Shown piece after piece: positions 9,111 through 17,765 of a DNA stretch of 64,000 nt; position 1 is the stretch's first letter; the number at the start of each line of letters is the position of its first letter. The position numbers were made by a program, and so were the translations under genes. Origin of the DNA: Hymenobacter tibetensis (GTDB taxonomy: Bacteria; Bacteroidota; Bacteroidia; Cytophagales; Hymenobacteraceae); NCBI RefSeq assembly GCF_022827545.1, contig NZ_CP094669.1, positions 4,333,001-4,397,000 of the forward strand, read 5' to 3'. The notes below the pieces were generated by a model. The model was given only the letters and a program-made list of their open reading frames with translations. It searched no databases and was not told the DNA's origin.

Positions 9111-9353
9111 CTATTTGTGGCTGCCCGCTGTCGAACCTGTTGTAGGAGGATTTTCGCCGCGCCGCAATCCTTGCTTATCACGGGGGCCCTCATCTATTTC
9201 ATCGTCTTCGTCGGTGCTGATGTATTCGTTGCTGATCGGACCCAGACCACCGGTAGTAGCGCTTAGTTCTGATTCAGCTTGTGCGTGTTTGAGGTTGAAT
9301 AATGGGTCGCCGGGTTGGGGCTGATTTTCCTGATTCTTGGGCTTATTCGCCAT
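9111..9353 (-). CDS. Small acidic hypothetical protein
   Basis: 80 residues, hydrophilic and low-complexity, with no cysteine, no membrane segment and an acidic run STDEDDEIDEGP in the middle. The first part is Gln/Asn/Pro-rich and the tail Gly/Thr-rich, so it is probably disordered. Codon use resembles its neighbours, there is an ATG start at 9353, and a terminator lies just downstream, which together suggest a real gene. I do not recognise a family and no function can be proposed. It sits upstream of rnhB on the same strand but is separated by that terminator. Confidence 0.6.
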   Translation of the reverse strand: MANKPKNQENQPQPGDPLFNLKHAQAESELSATTGGLGPISNEYISTDEDDEIDEGPRDKQGLRRGENPPTTGSTAGSHK

Positions 9354-9616
9354 AGCTACCTAACGCCAGCCGGAATGTGAACGGCCGACTTTAGCTTGGT
9401 ACGGCAGCACAGCGCAGCAGGTTGAAGTAGAATCTTGGCCTAGGATTGAGTTTGTGCTAGTAAGCAAATACTATCTACTTGTCTTCACTTTGGCATGCTA
9501 ACGCCACACAATAGGCTTTAGCAAGCAAGAATTGAAATAAGTGAAACCGGCTACCCAACAGCCCCAATAATCTATATAGATTTTGTAATCAATAACTTAA
9601 CTCAAGGTATAGAAAA

Positions 9617-9768
9617 AGCAAAAGGGGCTGCCGCCTTCCAACGCAACAGCCCCTTTTTATAATTGCGCCGAATGATCTTAAAAATCATCCACCCTACTCC
9701 TAGGATCATTACGACGCTGCGCGAGCGAAGCCTTCCTTTCCACAAATACCCACCCGCGCTATAATTGA
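9617..9768 (-). ncRNA. Candidate small RNA between divergent genes
   Basis: A terminator-like hairpin (9620-9657) stands in a gene-free gap between two divergent genes, so it ends no annotated gene. On the minus strand a perfect -7 match TAGTTTTG lies about 120 bases before it (9775-9782), and a small hairpin (ATGAT/ATCAT, near 9671-9689) lies in between. A transcript of about 150 bases would result. A 72-codon open frame covers the same stretch but runs through the terminator stem, so a non-coding RNA is the better reading. No -33 element was found. Confidence 0.3.
9620..9658. terminator. Orphan terminator-like hairpin
   Basis: Perfect 11-base arms AAAAGGGGCTG (9620-9630) and CAGCCCCTTTT (9647-9657) around 16 bases. 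It has a T-run on the plus side and a shorter one on the minus side. Confidence 0.7.
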
Positions 9769-9774
9769 GTATGA

Positions 9775-9782
9775 CAAAACTA
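9775..9782 (-). promoter_or_regulatory. -7 promoter match upstream of the candidate small RNA
   Basis: Minus strand TAGTTTTG, a perfect TAnnTTTG match. The rest of the gap between 9354 and 9924 shows nothing else I can support beyond the small RNA and the NUDIX promoter-like motif. Confidence 0.35.
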
Positions 9783-9884
9783 CTTACTCTCAATCGGTTA
9801 TCTAAGCACTTTTTGGTCAATTGGCCTATTTGCCCGGCAAACTAGCTGTTCTACCCGATGGACGCTGAAAACGGAGTATAGCCT

Positions 9885-9892
9885 TACCTTTA
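9885..9892 (+). promoter_or_regulatory. Possible -7 element of the NUDIX gene
   Basis: TACCTTTA, one base from TAnnTTTG, lies 31 bases before the ATG at 9924. The same variant precedes rnhB. Weak evidence. Confidence 0.3.
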
Positions 9893-9923
9893 GCTTGAAA
9901 TCTATTCTTTCTATCTTCCAACC

Positions 9924-10517
9924 ATGGGCACTTCCAAACCTACACTAGACGAAACGCACAACCCCTGGCAGGTTCTAAGCACCGAAGTTAAATATAACAA
10001 TCCATGGATACGTGTTCGTGAGGACCAAGTCATAAACCCAGGAGGCGGCCGGGGTATTTATGGAGTCGTGACGATGAAGAATAAGGGCCTGGGCATAGTC
10101 CCCGTGGACGCCGAAGGAAATACCTGGCTGGTAGGCCAATACCGGTATACCCTAAGCGAGTACAGTTGGGAAATCCCGATGGGTGGCGGCCCAGTAGAAC
10201 AGGACATTCTGGAGTCTGCGCAGCGTGAGCTACGCGAGGAAACCGGCCTTCTCGCCCGCCGTTGGACTAATATTGCGCGTCTGCACACTTCCAACTCCGT
10301 GACGGATGAGGAAGGGTTTGTCTTTCTGGCCGAGGACTTAGAGCAAGGAGAAGTGGAGCCCGAAGAAACCGAAGACCTTCGCCTTTGGAAGCTTCCTCTG
10401 GCAGAAGCAGTGCGCATGGTGATGGACAATCGGATTACCGACGCCATCAGTGTAGCAGGACTGTTGAAGGCGGAGAAGGTACTGGCAGACCGGGTGAAAG
10501 AGCAGTTGCCTGGCTAG
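9924..10517 (+). CDS. NUDIX hydrolase (ADP-ribose pyrophosphatase-like)
   Basis: 197 residues. The NUDIX box core is REL-REETGL in the expected place after a glycine-rich loop (GGGPVEQDILESAQ), and the fold upstream (LVGQYRYTLSEYSWEIPMGG) resembles ADP-ribose/ADP-sugar pyrophosphatases, which hydrolyse nucleoside diphosphates linked to another group. The glutamate normally eight positions before REL is Gln here, with Glu one position further out; the metal-binding REEtG glutamates are intact. It is probably active, but the substrate is uncertain. The start at ATG 9924 is clear. It is monocistronic: plsC begins 157 bases later with its own promoter-like motif. Confidence 0.88.
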   Translation: MGTSKPTLDETHNPWQVLSTEVKYNNPWIRVREDQVINPGGGRGIYGVVTMKNKGLGIVPVDAEGNTWLVGQYRYTLSEYSWEIPMGGGPVEQDILESAQRELREETGLLARRWTNIARLHTSNSVTDEEGFVFLAEDLEQGEVEPEETEDLRLWKLPLAEAVRMVMDNRITDAISVAGLLKAEKVLADRVKEQLPG

Positions 10518-10662
10518 TGGCAAAGCAGGATCTTTCGTGGGTTGCCGTTGCAGGATAGATAGCGCAGCCTCAGGGTAGTCAGCCGACTCCTCGTATGGTG
10601 TTCGTCAATCCGGTGCCAGTCCGTTGCAATGGGCTGGTGTCGGACAACGTCAGACAACTTCC

Positions 10663-10670
10663 TAACTTTG
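10663..10670 (+). promoter_or_regulatory. -7 element abutting the plsC start
   Basis: TAACTTTG is a perfect TAnnTTTG match and is followed by only CTAC before the ATG at 10675. Transcription should begin at or within a base or two of the start codon, giving a leaderless mRNA. No clear -33 motif is seen at the usual distance. Confidence 0.5.
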
Positions 10671-10674
10671 CTAC

Positions 10675-11535
10675 ATGCGGCATCTTTTGCGCTATATCGG
10701 CCACCGACTCTATACCACCTGGGCAACCTTCTGGTTTGTGACGCCATTCGTGCTGACGTATCCGGTGCAGTGGGCGCTGAGCCAACGGCCACAGTGGCAC
10801 CGCCATCTTCACAGCCTCAACCGCAACTGGAGCCGGCTATTTATCTGGATGTGGGGCATGCCTGTGGAGATAATCCGAAAAAAGCCCTTACCCACTGAGC
10901 AACCCTGCGTGTATGTAGCCAATCATAGCTCGTACATTGATATTCCCTTGCTGTTCAAAGTGTTGCCAGGCTGGTTGAATATCATGGGCAAAAGCTCATT
11001 GGCTAAAGTACCCGCTTGGGGTCCCATTTTCAGCCGGGGGTATATCGTGGTTGACCGGGACAATGCTATGAGCAGAGGCCGGGCAATGGTGCAGGCCCGC
11101 CGTTCTTTGGAAGCTGGGCGGTCAGTTGTTATTTTTCCGGAAGGCTCCATTGCCAAAAAGCCAGGCGAGCAGCTAGAGGAATTCAAGGATGGGGCCTTTC
11201 AGTTGGCTATTGCGGCCGGTGTGCCATTGGTACCTATCACGATGACGCTGAACCACCATTTCCTGCCAGATGTTGGCGGGTTGCGCGTTCGTTATTCGCC
11301 GTTGCAAATCATCTTACACGAGCCCATTACTACGAATGGCCTAACGGTGGCGGATGCTTTGGCTCTCAAGAAACGCGTGTACGACACGATTGCCAGTGCC
11401 TTCCGCCCCGACACGGCTGGAGTTCCGGGACCAAGCTTCTGGCGCAAGCCCAAACCGCAAGCTTTAGCACCTACACTGACGAAAGAAACACCAGCTTCAC
11501 CAGAAGACTCTACGCTGGCGTTACCTAACTCATAA
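10675..11535 (+). CDS. plsC: 1-acyl-sn-glycerol-3-phosphate acyltransferase (PlsC family)
   Basis: Acylates lysophosphatidic acid to phosphatidic acid at the inner membrane, a step in phospholipid synthesis. 286 residues with two hydrophobic N-terminal segments, then the acyltransferase motifs NHSSYIDIP (HxxxxD) and FPEGSIAKKPG. The C-terminal 40 residues are Pro/Thr/Ala-rich and probably disordered. It is the first gene of a tight plus-strand cluster: gatC follows after 26 bases, then the large TPR protein and an ABC ATPase. Its promoter motif nearly touches the ATG. Confidence 0.9.
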   Translation: MRHLLRYIGHRLYTTWATFWFVTPFVLTYPVQWALSQRPQWHRHLHSLNRNWSRLFIWMWGMPVEIIRKKPLPTEQPCVYVANHSSYIDIPLLFKVLPGWLNIMGKSSLAKVPAWGPIFSRGYIVVDRDNAMSRGRAMVQARRSLEAGRSVVIFPEGSIAKKPGEQLEEFKDGAFQLAIAAGVPLVPITMTLNHHFLPDVGGLRVRYSPLQIILHEPITTNGLTVADALALKKRVYDTIASAFRPDTAGVPGPSFWRKPKPQALAPTLTKETPASPEDSTLALPNS

Positions 11536-11561
11536 TTCTCAATTTCTAATTTCTCTTCCCC

Positions 11562-11849
11562 TTGAGCACTGACCTTGCCACCCTGCGCCAACTAGCGCAC
11601 CTCTCCCGCTTGGAACTCGATGAGTCCAAAGAGCAGCAGATGTTGGGAGCCCTCAATGAAATCCTGGACTGGGTGGACCAACTGCGCCAGCTCGACACAA
11701 GCAGCGTAGAACCTTTGGTGCACTTGTCGCACGAAATCAATGTGCTGCGGCCCGATGATGCGCACAACACCGTGAGCCACCAGGACGGCTTGCGCAACGC
11801 CCCCCGCAAAGACTCTGATTATTTCCGCGTACCTAAAGTGCTGGAGTAA
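11562..11849 (+). CDS. gatC: Asp-tRNA(Asn)/Glu-tRNA(Gln) amidotransferase subunit C
   Basis: Small structural subunit of GatCAB, which amidates misacylated Glu-tRNA(Gln) and Asp-tRNA(Asn). 95 residues beginning at TTG 11562 (SerThrAspLeu...). The family pattern LAHLSRLELDE, ILDWVDQLRQLDTSSVEPL and the C-terminal LRNAPRKDSDYFRVPKVLE are clear. gatA and gatB are not in the window, as is common for Bacteroidota. The next gene starts 6 bases after its stop, so they are co-transcribed. Confidence 0.95.
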   Translation: MSTDLATLRQLAHLSRLELDESKEQQMLGALNEILDWVDQLRQLDTSSVEPLVHLSHEINVLRPDDAHNTVSHQDGLRNAPRKDSDYFRVPKVLE

Positions 11850-11855
11850 CTGCTG

Positions 11856-14800
11856 GTGCCCACTATTCCTGTCTCGCGCGCCGCAAACTGGCGCAGTCCG
11901 TTTTTACTTGGCTTGCTTGGCCTAGCCGCCGGGGCTTTGCTTCTGGCCATCTATTATTATTTCACTGGCGACGATGCCACCCTGCCTGTGCAGACGGTGT
12001 CGCAGCTTAATCCGGTTCCGACCGTATTAGCGTCAGTGCGCGTGGGCTTGGCGCAGCTTCCCATTCGGGTGAACGGCTACCTGCTCACCCAAACCCACGA
12101 CATGGTGGGGCCCTACGTTCAGCCAGATGCGGCTTGGGTGCTACTGGGACTACTGGCCGTCGCGCTGGCCGCTTTTTTGGCTGTTGTCAGCACCTTGCCC
12201 CGGCCTGCTTTCGTGGCAGGTATGGCAGGGGTTATTTTCCTGTTGATGTCGTTGAATGCCGACTTGCTCGGCATTTTCAATTCGCAGGAACAGTACTTCC
12301 TTATCATAGCGCTAGCAGCATTAGGCCTGCCCGCTTACGCGTTTCACGCTTTCTGGACGGAAGTACCACTTGGGGGTCGTTTGTTGGTATTCGGGGTAGT
12401 GATAGCAGGCCTAAGCACTCTGTTGCTCACCAAGTCCACCTTTTCAGCCGACGAAACTGCGCTGCATCTTACCAGCTTTGCCACGCTTGGCGGCGCAATA
12501 GTGGTAGCCCTGCTGGTGCTGTGGGTGGCATTCGAGAATATTCAGGGCCTGCTGTGGTTCAATACACAGGCTGAAAACCCAGCCAGCCGCTTTGGGTTAC
12601 TGCCGTTTGTAGCTTCTAGCGTCCTGTATCTTGGCATCTTGGGCATGTATCTCTGGAATGGCGGCGAACTGCTAATTCTGCCGGGCGTGCGCTTCGACCC
12701 CTTGGTTTTACTGCTGCCCGCAGTGTGTATTGGCTGGTTGAGTTTGCCGCGCCGAGCTACTTCCTACGGTGAGCTTGTACCCTACTGGCCCGCCGCTGCT
12801 CACTTGTATTTGGTTTTTGTGGCACTGGCTGCGGGCTTCTTGGGCTATGCATTTGCTACTGCCAATGATCCGCTGCTGTTGGCTGCCCGTCAGTTTACGG
12901 CCCTGGCCCTATTAGTTGGAGGCGGTGCTTTTCTGCTATATGTTCTAGTCAATTTCGGGCCACTTATCCGGCAGCGCTTGCGCGTATACCGCGTCGTGTA
13001 TGAGCCACGCCGCCTACCCTTATTTGCGGTGTATGTGCTGACGCTCGCTGGGCTGGCAGCCGTGGAATTTCGCTACAACCTCGAAACGCTTCATCAAGTA
13101 CAGGCCGGCTACTACAACAACCTCGGCGACCTAACCCGTCTGCAAAGTGAGATGGACCCCAAAGGCGATGCACTGGCGTTGCTGGCGGAGCGCTATTACG
13201 CCGAAAGCGACGTACTGGACGAGCACAACCACAAAGCCAGCCTAGGCCGCGCCGCGCTGTATCGGTATCGGCTGCAGCGCCAAAACGAAATCAACATCCT
13301 GCGTCGGGCGCTCAGTCGTCGGCCCTCTGAGAAGGTATCGTTGCGCTTAGCGGCGCTCTACAACGAGCCTACCGATTTTTTTGACCGACTGGCTGCCTTG
13401 CGACAGGGCTTGAAAAGTGCTCCTACCAGTGCGAGCCTCAACAACGACCTGGCCTTGCTATATACCCGCTCTACTCTCACCGATTCGGTAGCGTTGTATC
13501 TCGACCGGGCCGAGGCAGCAGCTCCTGGCAGTTCAGTTGTGCAAGCCAACCGATTAGCTTTTCTGCTTCAAAACCGCCAGTTCAAGGAAGCGCAGCAACT
13601 GGTTGCGGAGAAAAGCAAGGAAGCCGATGCCGCTTGGCAGAGCAATGTCTTGTTATTACATCAGCTGCACCGTAGCAACCAGCAACCTATTCCCGGCCTC
13701 ACGCCCAACGCGGAAGCAAACCTGACAGTCCCTGAATTTGCCCGGCTGTATCATGCAGCACTGCAACGAATACAGCAGCAGGATACCAGCTACTTGCCAG
13801 CACTGAGCAAGCTAGCAACCCGGCCCAGCAATAGCTCCTACTTCGAGCAGTTGACTTTTCTCAAGGCTCTCACCCAACACTATGGTGGCCGGGTAGTAGC
13901 GGCTCAAACCACGCTGCTTCCTTTGTCGGTGGGCACAACGCCTAGCACTGCCTACTACCAGAACATACAAGGGCTATGGTTACTAGAACACGAAGCGTAT
14001 AGCTCGGCAGCAGCTCGCTTAGCTGAGTCTGCCAGCAACGGCTACACAGAAGCAAACCTGAACCGAGCCTATGCACTGGCACTAAATGGTCAACTAGATT
14101 CTGCTCGCACGGCGGTGAACTTAGTAGCGCAAGGACCAGATTCCAGCTTGCAAGCACCGGCTCAGAGGTTGCAACAAGTAATAAATCTAAATTTTAATTC
14201 GCAATATGCAATTGCGTCCGATTCCGTAAAAACACAATTCGTTGTGCTACGCGGCAACTCCTTCTATCCTGAGAGCCTTCTAACGTACGCTCTCAACCTG
14301 CCAGACCCTCGCCACCGCGAAGTAGCCCTGCTGGCGCAGGCCCCACGTGCGCTGCAAGCTGGCCAGGTAGAAGCCGTCCGCCAGGCCGTGGCGCGCTTTG
14401 CTCCGGAAGCCAAGCAGCAGAAAGGTAGCACCACTTCCAATTGGAACGTGGTACGGGGTGCAGTGCTGCTGCGCGAGAAAAAAGCTGAAGAGTTGCGTTT
14501 ACTGACTAAAAACGGCTATTTCTCGCCGACGCATCAAGCCAAGAAGCTATATTACCAGGCAGCGGCGGCACTCCTCATGAACCAGCCAGACCAAGCTCAG
14601 CTGTTGTTCAATCAGCTGACGCGCGAGGCTCCCTTCGAAGAAACTGGCCTGTTAGCCGCCGCCGATTTCTTCACGCAGCGGCAAGACTACTTGACGGCTT
14701 ATTCCACCTTGCAGCGTGCTCTGGAATATAACCCTGAGTCTATTGCTGTGTTAAAGGCATATACGTTAGCTGCTATTCCGGCCGGACTGTCGGGGTACGC

Positions 14801-14918
14801 CGCCACCTCCCTCGACAAGCTTCGTACATTGCTTTCACCCACTGAATACGCTACCTTTCGTACCACGTATGACGCCCGCCGAGCAACTCAGGACTCGGTG
14901 GTCGCTCCATGGAACTAA
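11856..14918 (+). CDS. Large membrane protein with C-terminal TPR-like region
   Basis: 1020 residues from GTG 11856. About eleven hydrophobic helices fill roughly residues 15-410, followed by a soluble region of about 600 residues of alpha-helical repeats (pattern [45 protein letters not shown]) that look like tetratricopeptide repeats. I recognise no enzyme motif. Its stop codon overlaps the start of an ABC ATPase by ten bases, so the two are translationally coupled, and a function connected to that ATPase is plausible: it could act as a membrane scaffold or an unusual permease partner. It has no FtsX-type permease signature that I can see. No database identity is claimed. Confidence 0.75.
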   Translation: MPTIPVSRAANWRSPFLLGLLGLAAGALLLAIYYYFTGDDATLPVQTVSQLNPVPTVLASVRVGLAQLPIRVNGYLLTQTHDMVGPYVQPDAAWVLLGLLAVALAAFLAVVSTLPRPAFVAGMAGVIFLLMSLNADLLGIFNSQEQYFLIIALAALGLPAYAFHAFWTEVPLGGRLLVFGVVIAGLSTLLLTKSTFSADETALHLTSFATLGGAIVVALLVLWVAFENIQGLLWFNTQAENPASRFGLLPFVASSVLYLGILGMYLWNGGELLILPGVRFDPLVLLLPAVCIGWLSLPRRATSYGELVPYWPAAAHLYLVFVALAAGFLGYAFATANDPLLLAARQFTALALLVGGGAFLLYVLVNFGPLIRQRLRVYRVVYEPRRLPLFAVYVLTLAGLAAVEFRYNLETLHQVQAGYYNNLGDLTRLQSEMDPKGDALALLAERYYAESDVLDEHNHKASLGRAALYRYRLQRQNEINILRRALSRRPSEKVSLRLAALYNEPTDFFDRLAALRQGLKSAPTSASLNNDLALLYTRSTLTDSVALYLDRAEAAAPGSSVVQANRLAFLLQNRQFKEAQQLVAEKSKEADAAWQSNVLLLHQLHRSNQQPIPGLTPNAEANLTVPEFARLYHAALQRIQQQDTSYLPALSKLATRPSNSSYFEQLTFLKALTQHYGGRVVAAQTTLLPLSVGTTPSTAYYQNIQGLWLLEHEAYSSAAARLAESASNGYTEANLNRAYALALNGQLDSARTAVNLVAQGPDSSLQAPAQRLQQVINLNFNSQYAIASDSVKTQFVVLRGNSFYPESLLTYALNLPDPRHREVALLAQAPRALQAGQVEAVRQAVARFAPEAKQQKGSTTSNWNVVRGAVLLREKKAEELRLLTKNGYFSPTHQAKKLYYQAAAALLMNQPDQAQLLFNQLTREAPFEETGLLAAADFFTQRQDYLTAYSTLQRALEYNPESIAVLKAYTLAAIPAGLSGYAATSLDKLRTLLSPTEYATFRTTYDARRATQDSVVAPWN

Positions 14919-15658
14919 CCCGGCCGGCTATGCTGCACCCCGTTATCGAAACCCACGACATCTCGAAGATGTACCGCATGGGTACTGAGGAAATTCATGC
15001 TTTACGTTCGGTTACCATCACGATTCAACGTGGTGAGTACGTTGCTTTCATGGGTCCTTCGGGTTCCGGAAAGTCAACGCTGATGAATATTGTTGGCTGT
15101 CTGGACACGCCCACCACCGGCAACTACATTCTCAACGGCAAAGATGTGAGTCGCATGAGCGACAACCAGCTAGCCGATGTACGCAACAAGGAAATTGGCT
15201 TCGTCTTCCAGACGTTCAACCTGCTGCCCCGCGCTACATCACTCGACAATGTAGCCTTGCCCCTTATTTACGCTGGCTACAACAAAGCAGACCGCGAAGA
15301 GAAAGCCATGCAGGCGCTACGCAGCGTAGGCCTCGACACCCGCGCCAAGCATCGGCCCAACGAGCTATCCGGTGGTCAGCGCCAACGCGTGGCCATTGCC
15401 CGGGCCCTCGTCAATGATCCTAGTATCATTCTGGCGGACGAACCAACTGGCAACCTTGACTCCAAGACCAGCTACGAAATAATGGACCTCTTCGAAGCCT
15501 TGTATGCCAAGGGCAACACCATTATTATGGTGACGCACGAAGAAGACATTGCCCGCTATGCGCACCGCATCGTTCGCCTACGCGACGGCCTTATAGAGTC
15601 TGACCAGATAAATACAGACGTGGCTTTGCATCATGAGCAAGCCACCAAGCAATTGTAG
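14909..15658 (+). CDS. ABC transporter ATP-binding protein (MacB/LolD type)
   Basis: 249 residues with the complete nucleotide-binding set: Walker [11 protein letters not shown]-loop FQTFNLLPR, signature [14 protein letters not shown], Walker [13 protein letters not shown] and the switch His in MVTHE. The N-terminal DISKMYRMG and GCLDTPTTG loops are typical of the MacB/LolD/FtsE class, which powers periplasmic-lipoprotein or efflux complexes through FtsX-like permeases. No such permease is nearby; the only membrane partner is the overlapping upstream gene. The start may be ATG 14909 (overlap of 10 bases) or ATG 14930, which gives [15 protein letters not shown]. Confidence 0.93.
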   Translation: MELTRPAMLHPVIETHDISKMYRMGTEEIHALRSVTITIQRGEYVAFMGPSGSGKSTLMNIVGCLDTPTTGNYILNGKDVSRMSDNQLADVRNKEIGFVFQTFNLLPRATSLDNVALPLIYAGYNKADREEKAMQALRSVGLDTRAKHRPNELSGGQRQRVAIARALVNDPSIILADEPTGNLDSKTSYEIMDLFEALYAKGNTIIMVTHEEDIARYAHRIVRLRDGLIESDQINTDVALHHEQATKQL

Positions 15659-15686
15659 TTCTTCTGCCTGCTAAGAATAAATCGTT

Positions 15687-15784
15687 CGTCATCCCAACGA
15701 AGGAAAGACCTTTTTGTCGTTAGTGTGTTACTCTCTGCATCTACCACACTGCCGAAGAAAAGTCATTTCTTTGCGGGGATGACG
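15687..15784. repeat. REP-like palindromic element (CGTCATCCC...GGGATGACG)
   Basis: A 98-base intergenic stretch bounded by nine-base inverted termini CGTCATCCC (15687-15695) and GGGATGACG (15776-15784). Inside are further pairings, AACGA with TCGTT and AGTGTG with CACACT. The terminal GTCATCC/GGATGAC motif and neighbouring GAAGGAAAGACC resemble the short repetitive palindromes common between genes in this group. A single copy is seen in this window, so repetitiveness is an inference. Confidence 0.5.
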
Positions 15785-15858
15785 TTTCACTTTCAACAGC
15801 GCAGCAATGGCTTGAAACGCAGCGTTATCCTAGCGGCCATAACGCTAACCTCCATTTC

Positions 15859-16407
15859 ATGAAGATTTACACCAAAACCGGCGACAAAGGCCTCACCTCG
15901 CTCATTGGGGGCACGCGTGTGCCCAAGTCCAGTTTGCGCATCGATTGTTACGGTACCGTCGACGAGTTGAATTCCTACATTGGCTTGCTCCGCGACCAGG
16001 ACGTGAATGCTTCTCATCGTGGCTTGCTGAAAGAAATTCAGGACCGCCTCTTTACCATCGGTGCTTCTCTGGCTTCAGATCCTGAAAAGTCGAAGATGAA
16101 GATTCCGGATTTGCATGACACTGACGTGACGCTGCTGGAAGAAGAGATGGACCGCATGAACGCACAGCTACCCGAGCTACGCGTGTTCGTGTTGCCTGGG
16201 GGACATCAATCCGTGTCGTTTGCACACGTAGCGCGCTGCGTGTGCCGCCGGGCCGAGCGGTTAGTGATTCATCTTCGCGAAGACTCTTTTGTGGCCGACT
16301 TGGTGGTGATGTACCTAAACCGGCTATCTGATTACCTATTTGTCCTTAGCCGCCAGATGGCGCACGACCTCGGTGCCGAAGAAGTCACCTGGTTGCCTAG
16401 GATGTAG
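15859..16407 (+). CDS. Corrinoid adenosyltransferase (PduO type)
   Basis: Adds the 5'-deoxyadenosyl group from ATP to cob(I)alamin, making coenzyme B12. 182 residues, the usual size, all helical. Family marks are the N-terminal YTKTGDKGLTSLIGGTRVPK (ATP-binding loop), RIDCYGTVDELNSYIG and the helix SFAHVARCVCRRAERLV. It is not in an obvious operon: the REP-like element precedes it and ilvE follows 123 bases later. B12 is probably salvaged, since no corrin synthesis genes are nearby. Confidence 0.93.
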   Translation: MKIYTKTGDKGLTSLIGGTRVPKSSLRIDCYGTVDELNSYIGLLRDQDVNASHRGLLKEIQDRLFTIGASLASDPEKSKMKIPDLHDTDVTLLEEEMDRMNAQLPELRVFVLPGGHQSVSFAHVARCVCRRAERLVIHLREDSFVADLVVMYLNRLSDYLFVLSRQMAHDLGAEEVTWLPRM

Positions 16408-16530
16408 ATTACTTTTCAGTTTCTGATTGCTGGTTATCGTTTGAATACGTAAGTCATCTAGCAGAAACGCTTCTATTGCCCGCTCCTCTCCTACCCAATT
16501 CCCCATCCTTCCCTCTTCATCTCCTTTTTC

Positions 16531-17595
16531 ATGCTCGACACCCTCACCATCCGGACGCAGCGCACCATGGCATCACGCCTGCAACAGCTGGACCCCGAAC
16601 GCCTTGAGTTCGGCAAAACCTTTTCCGACCACATGTTCGTGGTGGACTACCGCGACGGGGAGTGGCAGGACGCGCAGATAGTGCCCTACGGCGACATAAG
16701 CGTAAGCCCAGCAAATTCGGCCCTGCACTATGGCCAGGCCATTTTCGAGGGCATGAAAGCATACAAAAATGCGGATGGCAACATTGCCCTCTTTCGTCCT
16801 TATGACAACCTGCGCCGCCTAAATGCTTCGGCGGAGCGCATGTGCATGCCGCTAGTGCCTGAAGAGCTGTTCATGCAAGGTCTCAGCCAGCTCATCCGGC
16901 TTGATAGCGACTGGGTGCCTGATGGCCCCGGAAGCGCCCTGTACATCCGGCCGTTCATGTTTGCTACCGATGGCTTTATCGGCGTGCGCCCCTCCAACGA
17001 CTACCGCCTCATCATCTTCACGTGCCCGGTAGGACTCTATTACAACAAGCCGCTTCGGGTACGTTTTGAGGAACGCTATGTACGCTCCGCAGAAGGCGGC
17101 GCAGGCTACGCCAAGAACGCCGGCAACTACGGAGCTGCCATGTATCCGACCAAGCTTGCTCAGCAAGAAGGCTACAACCAACTTATCTGGACCGATGCTT
17201 CCGAGCACCGCTACGTTGAAGAGTCGGGCACCATGAATGCCATTTTTGTGATTGATGGCAAAGTCATCACTCCTGCGCTCAGCACGTCTATTCTTGATGG
17301 TGTTACTCGCCGCAGTGTGCTCCAGTTAGCCCGCGACTGGGACATGGTGGTGGAAGAACGTAAAGTGTCAGCAGTAGAGCTTATGGAGGCCTTGGCAGCT
17401 GGTAAGCTAGAAGAAGCCTTTGGTGTAGGCACTGCGGCTACCATTGCTCCTATTGCTGTTATTGGCTATCAAGGACAAAACTATGAACTTCCGGCACCGG
17501 GTACCGATAGTTTCTCTGCTCGGGCAACGGCTGCACTACACGCTATCCGCATCGGCCAGGCCCCTGACTCTCACAACTGGATGGTAGCCGTATAA
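16531..17595 (+). CDS. ilvE: Branched-chain amino acid aminotransferase
   Basis: PLP-dependent transaminase for leucine, isoleucine and valine in the cytoplasm. 354 residues, the length of the eukaryote-like IlvE group. The motifs HYGQAIFEGMKAY, the PLP-lysine region GGAGYAKNAGNYG and EESGTMNAIFVIDG are seen, with GVTRRSVLQLARDWG-like sequence near the cofactor phosphate. The start may be ATG 16531 or ATG 16567 (MASRLQQLDPER), 12 codons later. A strong terminator follows, so it is transcribed alone or with the upstream adenosyltransferase. Confidence 0.94.
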   Translation: MLDTLTIRTQRTMASRLQQLDPERLEFGKTFSDHMFVVDYRDGEWQDAQIVPYGDISVSPANSALHYGQAIFEGMKAYKNADGNIALFRPYDNLRRLNASAERMCMPLVPEELFMQGLSQLIRLDSDWVPDGPGSALYIRPFMFATDGFIGVRPSNDYRLIIFTCPVGLYYNKPLRVRFEERYVRSAEGGAGYAKNAGNYGAAMYPTKLAQQEGYNQLIWTDASEHRYVEESGTMNAIFVIDGKVITPALSTSILDGVTRRSVLQLARDWDMVVEERKVSAVELMEALAAGKLEEAFGVGTAATIAPIAVIGYQGQNYELPAPGTDSFSARATAALHAIRIGQAPDSHNWMVAV

Positions 17596-17617
17596 GCTAC
17601 CTGCTACATAAACACTG

Positions 17618-17660
17618 CAAGAAGCCGATTCTTAGGAAAGAATCGGCTTCTTGTTTTTTT
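17618..17660 (+). terminator. Terminator of ilvE
   Basis: Perfect 16-base arms (17618-17633 and 17638-17653) around a 4-base loop, followed by T7. Confidence 0.93.
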
Positions 17661-17765
17661 AACGGACCTTTGTCTCGCAATGAACAGGTACCTGAAACGC
17701 AGCCTTACGCTTCGTTTGGGTCGTACTGCCTCATCTGCTCCTATCCATTCACATAAGTATTCCCG

